Assembly: GCA_007693955.1 (NCBI GenBank)
Contig: RECR01000087.1
Span: forward strand, 1 to 34,748
Reading direction: 5' to 3'
Source of the DNA: Gloeocapsa sp. DLM2.Bin57
GTDB lineage: Bacteria > Cyanobacteriota > Cyanobacteriia > Cyanobacteriales > Gloeocapsaceae
Length of the DNA stretch: 34,748 bases
Positions within the stretch are counted from its first letter, which is position 1. The number at the start of each line of letters is the position of its first letter. The position numbers and the translations under genes are program-made. Shown here in pieces: positions 29,603 through 34,748 of the stretch. The notes under the pieces are model-generated. The model did not search any database, was not told the DNA's origin, and saw nothing but the letters and a program-made list of their open reading frames with translations.

Positions 29603-31978
29603 CTACTTACGTCCATAATAACGGTGATGATTGTCATAGTAATAGTAAGAACCATGACTGTGACGAGTAACATTATTGGCTACTACTCCCAAAATGGAGA
29701 CGTGAGACATTTTCAACTGTTCAATACTTTGTTTGAAGGCTGAGCGATCGGTTTTACCAATTTTCGCTACTAACACAACACCTGCGGTTTTAGCAGCTAA
29801 AATCCGTGCATCAGCAAAGCCTAATAAAGGAGGAGTATCATAAATAATTAGGTCAAAATTCCCCTCATGCTCTAACTCGGTCATAACTTCCTGCATACGT
29901 TGACAAGAAAGTAAGCGAGTTGGATCAGGGGGAACATCTCCGGCGGTGATTACCGAGACATTTTCCCAATTAGTAGCAGTTTGAATCACCTCTCGCCAAT
30001 CTGTACCCATAGCGATGACATTACTCAAACCTTGTTTATTTTTCAATCCTAAGCGATCGTGAACTTGAGGACGTCGTAAATCAGCGTCAATCAATAAAAC
30101 CTTTTGACCCATAGCTGCAGCAGCTTTAGCAAAATTCAAAGAAACCGTTGATTTTCCTTCAGCAGGTGCAGAAGAACTAATCACGAGAGATTTAATACCC
30201 TTATCCGAACCAAGAAGTCTAATATTGGTATGGAGAGAGCGGAAAGCTTCTAAAAATGGTGTAGATTGATAACTATTATCAGCCTGATGCTCCCCTTGGG
30301 TTGAGCCTAAATCCACTGTTTGATTACCAATAGTTATAGTGGGTAACCCAGAAGCGATCACCTTTTGTACCGAATCTAAATCCTTTTGTAGAGGAATTAA
30401 ACCCAAAATAGGTAAATTAACCATCTCTTTGAGTTCTTCTGAAGAGTGGAAAATAGGATCTAAACGTTCAGCTAAAAAGGCTGCTCCTAAGCCTAATAAT
30501 ACTCCTCCAACAGTACCTAAGACTATATTTCTGAGGGATTTAGGATGAACAGGTACATCAGATATTTTCGGAGAAACTAGTAATTGCCAAGGTATAACTT
30601 GTTGCGCTGCTTCGATTTGTAAGTTTTCTTGAGCTGCTAAAAAGCGGTTTAAATTCTCAGTAGCAATATTAAGCTCTCGATTTAAATCAGAATATTGTCG
30701 AGCTAACACAGGAAGCATATTAAGTTCTTCATTGACTTCGGCTATTCCTTGAGCTAGAGCATTAAGTCTAATCTGGAGAATTTCCATCCGATTAGCGCCC
30801 TGTATGTATTGTTGACTCAATTCTAAACGTACAGTACTAGGGGTAGCAAACAAAGGAGATTTAATGAAATCATCAGAAAGATTATTACCCAATACTATCT
30901 GAGCTTCTTGACGTAATAAGTCTAAGATATTCTCTCTTTCTTCTTGGAGGGCTTCCATAGTTGGAGTATTATCTAGAAAGCGTACAGATTCTTGAGCTAG
31001 TTTGATTTCTACCTCTTGTAACTGAGCCAATAAGTTCTGATAATGGGGAGATTCGCTTAAATAACTCGCTATTAAGGCTTGATCTGGTTCAATACCCAAT
31101 TGTTGACGTAACAATTCATGAGATGATTGTGTCTCACTTAGAGCTACTTGAGTATCAAAGTATTGGGCTTCTAGAGCTACTAATCGCTCAGAAATGGTTT
31201 GTCCATAGACTTCCGGACTAATTAGATTATGTTTTTGTCTAAACTCTTGGAGATTATCTTGTAAATTGCTAACTCTTTCTCTTAATCTAGGTAATTGAGT
31301 TTCGACGTATTCTTTACCTTGTCTAATTTCCGTTTGTTTATCGTAAAGACTGTACTCTAGATAACCTTGAGCAATTTGTTCGAGGATATAGGCGATTTTT
31401 TCAGGATCTGGATCTTTAAACGAGACTTCTAAAATTTTGGTTTCATCGATTTGGGTAATATTTAGCGGTGGTCTTTTTTCAGGGATAAGAGTATCATAAT
31501 CAATCTCGGGATATTGAGTCGCTATCTCGGGAATAATCGTTTCTAATACTTTGGGACTACGTAAGATTTCAATTTGTGTAGCATAATCAAGAGAACCTTG
31601 ACTCCCCCCCAATAAAGGTATAGCAGTGCTTGGACTACTGTTTTGTGCAGGTTCAACTAATAATTGAAATTTACCTTCATAGACTGTTTCTCTGGTGAGA
31701 GTCCATAAACCCACTAGAGTAGTAAAACCAACAGCAACACCAGCAATCAGGGGGAGACGATGTTTAACTACCGTCCAGAGTTGGCGCAAATCGAGGGTTT
31801 GTTCTTCTTCTTCGGTAATGTTTTGTTGGTTGTTATTGATTAAAGGTAGTAATGAGTAGAGTAACTGGTTATTTTGAGCAGAATAACTGTTACCATTACC
31901 ATTACCGTTACCATTACCGTTCCCATTCCCATTCCCATTCAGGGAGGCAAAATTTGTATTATTATTTTTCATGTTCAC
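29603..31978 (-). CDS. wzc: Wzc-like polysaccharide co-polymerase and tyrosine autokinase
   Basis: 791 aa. Residues 1-35 carry an Asn/Gly repeat. A Wzz domain begins LRQLWTVVKHRLPLIAGVAV (about 64-83) with a membrane segment, a long coiled-coil periplasmic region runs to about residue 470, and a second membrane segment (IVLGTVGGVLLGLGAAF) follows. The C-terminal BY-kinase has Walker A APAEGKST near 603-610, Walker A' LLIDADLRRP near 629-638 and Walker B LIIYDTPP near 704-711. The extreme C-terminus has a Tyr cluster (SYYYYDNHHRYY), the autophosphorylation sites. It controls chain length in Wzx/Wzy-type exopolysaccharide export and follows the Wza-like gene by 15 bases. Confidence 0.93.
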   Translation of the reverse strand: MNMKNNNTNFASLNGNGNGNGNGNGNGNGNSYSAQNNQLLYSLLPLINNNQQNITEEEEQTLDLRQLWTVVKHRLPLIAGVAVGFTTLVGLWTLTRETVYEGKFQLLVEPAQNSSPSTAIPLLGGSQGSLDYATQIEILRSPKVLETIIPEIATQYPEIDYDTLIPEKRPPLNITQIDETKILEVSFKDPDPEKIAYILEQIAQGYLEYSLYDKQTEIRQGKEYVETQLPRLRERVSNLQDNLQEFRQKHNLISPEVYGQTISERLVALEAQYFDTQVALSETQSSHELLRQQLGIEPDQALIASYLSESPHYQNLLAQLQEVEIKLAQESVRFLDNTPTMEALQEERENILDLLRQEAQIVLGNNLSDDFIKSPLFATPSTVRLELSQQYIQGANRMEILQIRLNALAQGIAEVNEELNMLPVLARQYSDLNRELNIATENLNRFLAAQENLQIEAAQQVIPWQLLVSPKISDVPVHPKSLRNIVLGTVGGVLLGLGAAFLAERLDPIFHSSEELKEMVNLPILGLIPLQKDLDSVQKVIASGLPTITIGNQTVDLGSTQGEHQADNSYQSTPFLEAFRSLHTNIRLLGSDKGIKSLVISSSAPAEGKSTVSLNFAKAAAAMGQKVLLIDADLRRPQVHDRLGLKNKQGLSNVIAMGTDWREVIQTATNWENVSVITAGDVPPDPTRLLSCQRMQEVMTELEHEGNFDLIIYDTPPLLGFADARILAAKTAGVVLVAKIGKTDRSAFKQSIEQLKMSHVSILGVVANNVTRHSHGSYYYYDNHHRYYGRK
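31888..31939. repeat. Hexanucleotide microsatellite encoding Gly-Asn
   Basis: About eight 6-base units of the types CCATTA, CCGTTA and CCATTC (read on the plus strand) encode (Gly-Asn)8 at residues 15-30 of the Wzc-like protein. Unit gain or loss keeps the frame. Mixed synonymous units suggest it is an older tract with a recently expanded ATTCCC end. Confidence 0.9.
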
Positions 31979-31993
31979 TCCTCATAAATTATC

Positions 31994-33382
31994 TTAATTT
32001 AATAATGGTATTAATGGTAAACCACGCAAAGGTCCAAAAATAGCATTCATAGTATCACCAAATCTCGCACCTCCAGTAGTATGGACAACGATCACGTCAT
32101 TTTCCTGTAAAGGTGGGTTTTGGGTTTCATTGAGATTTTGGCTAAAATCTACTGCTATTGAACGTTTAGAAACAGTTCCATCGGGATTAAGACGAATTAA
32201 TTCTACTTCTTTTTGTTTAGCACGACCTTGAATAAAACCACCTGCTGCTAAGATAGCTTGATTTAAAGGAGTATTGGGGGGAACTTTAACCCCACCTGGG
32301 TTAGTTACCTCTCCTACGACTTTTACCTCAATCGTATCAGGAGCAAAACTAGCCTCAGCTAAAGCTTGTGCTTCTTCTGGGTTGATTTCTTGGGCTTTGG
32401 GAATAATTATTTTATCTCCTTGTTGTAAGATAATATCCTGATTGAGATCCCCATTGCGCAGTAATTCCCATAAATCTACAGCGATAATGTGTTCTTCACC
32501 CCCTCGGGTTAAACGATGGATTTCAATATTACGAATATCTGCTAGGGGTTTAATTCCTCCCGCTTTGGCGATCGCTGTAGTTAAACTAGGGGGATCACCT
32601 TTACCTGTTTCAGGATCTCTTCTCGGCTCTATTTCATGAGCACCAGGACGATTAATCTCCCCAATAATGGTGATGGGGAAGGAATCTTGAACTTGAATAC
32701 CAAAATTAACGTTAGTCAACTGACGGTTTTCTCTGGTATCAACCGCTATTTTAGTAGGTATAACCACTTGATCTCCATCTCTGAGGGTAATATCTTGACC
32801 GAGATCCCCATGGTTGATTAATTCCCATAAATTAACCGTGATTAGTTCTGTTTTTCCCGCTATTTGACGTTGAATTTTGACTTCTTCAATATTGGCTATA
32901 GTAGTTAAACCTCCTGCTCTTTCGATTAAACTGGTTACTGTAGGGAATTGTTGTCTCTCTTGAAAATTAAAACTATATGAACCAGGACTAGCTATTTCAC
33001 CAGAGATAGATATCCTTAAAGGACGAGGACTCAATAAACTTACCGTGGCGATGGGTCTTTTGAGATAATTAGCGTAAGCTTGAGATATCTGTTCACTCAT
33101 TTGGGTTAAAGTTAACCCCACTACTGGTAATGGTCCAACCAAAGGTAAAGTAACTGTACCATCAACTAAAACTAAATACTCGCCACTATATTCTGAAACC
33201 TTAAAAATATCTATACGTAATTTATCCCCTGGACCGACAAGATAATCACTTTCCTGTATCGTAGTGATGGGAAGCGCTTCTGCAGATGCTTCTTGAGCTT
33301 TTACACTTAGAGGAACTCCAATTAATGGTATAGAGATAATTAGACAAGTAGTTAAGGATAATTGCCAGTTTTGTTTGTTCAT
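31994..33382 (-). CDS. wza: Wza-like polysaccharide export protein with SLBB domains
   Basis: 462 aa with a Sec signal peptide at residues 1-29 (ISIPLIGVPLSVKAQ, cleavage after KA). There is no lipobox Cys, unlike enterobacterial Wza. A Poly_export domain (YLVGPGDKLRIDIFKVSEYS, about 46-65) is followed by three SLBB repeats, seen as SISGEIASPGSYSF near 131, TIIGEINRPGAHEI near 238, and VVGEVTNPGGVKVP near 355. The C-terminal region is TTGGARFGD and a hydrophobic end. It forms the envelope exit channel for the polysaccharide whose assembly is controlled by the Wzc-like kinase encoded next. The two form one unit with no other glycan gene attached. Confidence 0.92.
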   Translation of the reverse strand: MNKQNWQLSLTTCLIISIPLIGVPLSVKAQEASAEALPITTIQESDYLVGPGDKLRIDIFKVSEYSGEYLVLVDGTVTLPLVGPLPVVGLTLTQMSEQISQAYANYLKRPIATVSLLSPRPLRISISGEIASPGSYSFNFQERQQFPTVTSLIERAGGLTTIANIEEVKIQRQIAGKTELITVNLWELINHGDLGQDITLRDGDQVVIPTKIAVDTRENRQLTNVNFGIQVQDSFPITIIGEINRPGAHEIEPRRDPETGKGDPPSLTTAIAKAGGIKPLADIRNIEIHRLTRGGEEHIIAVDLWELLRNGDLNQDIILQQGDKIIIPKAQEINPEEAQALAEASFAPDTIEVKVVGEVTNPGGVKVPPNTPLNQAILAAGGFIQGRAKQKEVELIRLNPDGTVSKRSIAVDFSQNLNETQNPPLQENDVIVVHTTGGARFGDTMNAIFGPLRGLPLIPLLN

Positions 33383-33430
33383 TTATTTACAGAATCTATC
33401 TTTTAGCATTTTAGGTTAAACTTTAACAAA

Positions 33431-33718
33431 ATGTTGGTAAAAGTACCCACCTCTAAATTTTCACACGTAAAAATGGCTAAAAAACAAAAATACCCTCACT
33501 TGATTGGCTCTAAATGGACAGCTAAACAAAAAACCTGGGGTTGGCGACATTTTCAGGTAGTCAATAGAAAACAAGAGGGTAAGTGGGTATTTGCTGAAAT
33601 GGTAGCTTCCTGTGACCCTCAAGTTAGATTCTGGTTAAATGCTAAACAACTACAAGAGCGCGATCTTTGGCGCGCAGGATGGCAACCTCTAGAAGTTATT
33701 AAAGCTGAAGAAAATTAA
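33431..33718 (+). CDS. TIGR02450-type small Trp-rich protein
   Basis: Up to 95 aa. An internal ATG at 33473 (starting MAKKQKYPHLIGSKWTA) gives 81 aa and matches the family's usual short N-terminus better, so the first 14 residues are doubtful. The block LIGSKWTAKQKTWGWRHFQVV, the middle WVFAEMVASCDPQVRFWL, and the ending DLWRAGWQPLEV are the family pattern. It is soluble and of unknown function. The next gene, scpB, begins 5 bases after its stop, so the pair is co-transcribed. The divergent Wza-like gene starts 48 bases away. Confidence 0.8.
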   Translation: MLVKVPTSKFSHVKMAKKQKYPHLIGSKWTAKQKTWGWRHFQVVNRKQEGKWVFAEMVASCDPQVRFWLNAKQLQERDLWRAGWQPLEVIKAEEN

Positions 33719-33723
33719 TAACT

Positions 33724-34227
33724 ATGTCGGGAGAATCTCTACAATTAGCTACTACAATAGAAGCGATACTTTATCTCAAAGGACAACCCCTAAGTCTATC
33801 AGAAATAGCTACTGGTGCTAGGTGTACTCGTCAACAAGCTCAACAAGCTATATTAGAGTTAATGGCAATCTATGCTCATCGTCCTAGTGCTTTAGAAATA
33901 GTAGAAACTCCAGCAGGTTATAGTTTACAATTGCGCTCAGATTATCAAGAATTGGTTCACCATCTTATACCTGCCGAATTAAAAATAGGTACTCTACGTA
34001 CTTTGGCAGCGATCGCCCTTTATCACCCTATGCTGCAAACAGATTTAATCGATTTAAGAGGAAGTACTGCTTATCAACAGGTACAGGAATTGGTAGAATT
34101 GGGCTTAATTAGGAAAAAACGTCAAGAACAAGGTAGATCTTATTGGTTAGAAGTTACCGAAAAGTTTTATCAATACTTTGAGGTAGAACAACTTTCTCAA
34201 ATTCTTCAACCAAATTGTCCCGAATAA
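33724..34227 (+). CDS. scpB: Segregation and condensation protein B
   Basis: 167 aa, two winged-helix domains. IEAILYLKGQPLSLSEIA near residues 12-29 is the first. The conserved ScpB segment LRTLAAIALYHPMLQTDLIDLRGS lies near 91-114, followed by LVELGLIRKKRQEQGRSYWL near 121-140. With ScpA and SMC it forms the bacterial condensin that organises the chromosome near the origin. Length is a little shorter than Firmicute homologues, as usual in cyanobacteria. No scpA lies in the window. The sequence is complete and its HIP1 octamer intact. Confidence 0.93.
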   Translation: MSGESLQLATTIEAILYLKGQPLSLSEIATGARCTRQQAQQAILELMAIYAHRPSALEIVETPAGYSLQLRSDYQELVHHLIPAELKIGTLRTLAAIALYHPMLQTDLIDLRGSTAYQQVQELVELGLIRKKRQEQGRSYWLEVTEKFYQYFEVEQLSQILQPNCPE

Positions 34228-34269
34228 GTATATAATGGAATGTGATTCTACTAGCTAGCAGCAGTTCTC

Positions 34270-34596
34270 ATGGTATTTAACTCTAAATTTTTCCATTCTG
34301 AACCGGATGAGTCTCCCCAAAATGCCCTATTACAATATCTCCAAGAACAAAACCCAGAATATCTCAGTCAAATTGCTCAATCCGCTAGTCCAGAAATCAA
34401 AGAAATTATCAGTCACAATGTCCAAGGGTTAATTGGTATGTTACCCTCAGAAGATTTTAGCGTGCAAATAACTACAGAAAGAGAAAATTTGGCTAATCTT
34501 CTCGCTTCAGCTATGATGACAGGTTACTTTCTCAGACAAGTAGAACATCGTCGCGATTTAGAAACTATGTTATCAGATGTAGATTATCTCGGATAA
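34270..34596 (+). CDS. DUF760 domain protein
   Basis: 108 aa. The block NALLQYLQEQNPEYLSQIAQ near residues 19-38, then VQGLIGMLPSEDFSVQITTERENLANLLASAMMTGYFLRQVEHR near residues 51-94, is the DUF760 core shared by cyanobacteria and plastids. It is predicted all-helical and soluble. In plants a DUF760 protein has been linked to chloroplast protein turnover, but the bacterial role is unknown. It begins 43 bases after scpB, with a TATAAT at 34230-34235 in the gap that could serve as a -10 element. Confidence 0.85.
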   Translation: MVFNSKFFHSEPDESPQNALLQYLQEQNPEYLSQIAQSASPEIKEIISHNVQGLIGMLPSEDFSVQITTERENLANLLASAMMTGYFLRQVEHRRDLETMLSDVDYLG

Positions 34597-34602
34597 TTAA
34601 AG

Positions 34603-34626
34603 TAGGGGCGCGAAGTTTGCGCCCTA
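34603..34626. repeat. Short GGGGCG/CGCCC dispersed palindrome
   Basis: TAGGGGCGC and GCGCCCTA form an almost perfect palindrome with a short loop. Same type as the copy at 9286-9311. Confidence 0.6.
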
Positions 34627-34644
34627 ACTAATACGTGACATACT

Positions 34645-34748
34645 CCTACACCGAATCAAAGATTATGGTGTAGGCTTCTTGTCTTTCACCTTCAGAGATG
34701 ATTGACCGTTTTTGAGTGAGGCGATGCCCATCCCCACTTTTTTAATTA
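34645..34748 (-). mobile_element. Right end of an IS200/IS605-type element, cut by the window
   Basis: CCTACACC (34645-34652) and GGTGTAGG (34667-34674) form a hairpin, followed outward by AGTATGTCACG on the minus strand. A reading frame ending inside the hairpin lies beside it. Hairpins of this form after a tnpB stop codon are familiar from cyanobacterial IS200/IS605 elements, where the 3' end also supplies the guide RNA. The rest of the element would lie beyond 34748. Confidence 0.5.
34663..34748 (-). CDS. C-terminal end of a TnpB-like protein (partial)
   Basis: 27 codons plus a TAA at 34663-34665, open to the window edge. The translated end (GMGIASLKNGQSSLKVKDKK, then PTP) lacks any catalytic motif, so identity rests on the adjacent hairpin and on similarity to the variable tails of cyanobacterial TnpB proteins. 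The RuvC and zinc-finger parts would be outside the window. It could also be part of a decayed element with no functional gene. Confidence 0.4.
   Translation of the reverse strand, partial: IKKVGMGIASLKNGQSSLKVKDKKPTP

Overview
The window comes from an AT-rich cyanobacterium. The palindromic octamer GCGATCGC (HIP1) recurs inside many genes. Several gene families are restricted to cyanobacteria and plastids (cruP, get3d, DUF2862, DUF2839, DUF3155, DUF760, a CCB1-like cytochrome b6 heme-assembly factor). No rRNA, tRNA or CRISPR array was seen. Species cannot be fixed from the sequence alone. Layout: 1-2742 holds two almost identical inositol-monophosphatase-family genes flanking a glycosyltransferase-like gene. 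2731-4721 (minus) is a DUF4230 gene, tatC and a Uma2 endonuclease gene broken by one stop codon. 4816-6259 (plus) is a TPR gene, an orphan HicB-like gene and a broken secreted-protein gene. 6286-9183 (minus) is a compact DUF2862 - get3d - cruP group. 9184-9976 is non-coding apart from small palindromic repeats, a MITE-like hairpin element and a decayed fragment of a dipeptide-epimerase gene. A PAPS-type sulfotransferase gene (minus) follows, then the intact epimerase gene overlapping a DUF1611 gene (the DgcA/DgcN pair) and a hypothetical gene. 13760-15142 encodes a membrane protein with a Thr/Glu-rich nested repeat. 15228-18944 (minus) is an overlapping operon: four-carbon acid sugar kinase, minC, minD, gatD, with no minE. 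19097-20475 holds a dead amidinotransferase gene and a bile-acid-symporter-family transporter. 20553-24886 (minus) holds bioB-bioY, a PEP-CTERM protein, a DUF2839 protein and a CPA2 antiporter with a Usp domain. 25043-27688 is pstC-pstA-pstB without pstS, behind a plausible Pho box and ended by a strong terminator. 27830-29584 contains a small conserved gene, a second dead Uma2 gene, DUF3155 and the CCB1-like gene. 29603-33382 (minus) is an exopolysaccharide export pair (Wza-like, then Wzc-like tyrosine kinase). The window ends with a small Trp-rich protein, scpB, a DUF760 gene and what looks like the 3' end of an IS200/IS605-type tnpB element. Themes: cell envelope and surface glycans (GT, sulfotransferase, Wza/Wzc, GatD, DgcA/DgcN, Min), nutrient uptake (phosphate, biotin) and photosynthetic-lineage maintenance (CruP, Get3d, CCB1-like). 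Two things stand out. First, the glycosyltransferase and sulfotransferase genes each sit between a complete gene and a second full or partial copy of it, as if both arrived by recombination through a duplicated housekeeping gene. Second, five gene relics occur in 35 kb, which points to ongoing gene decay.
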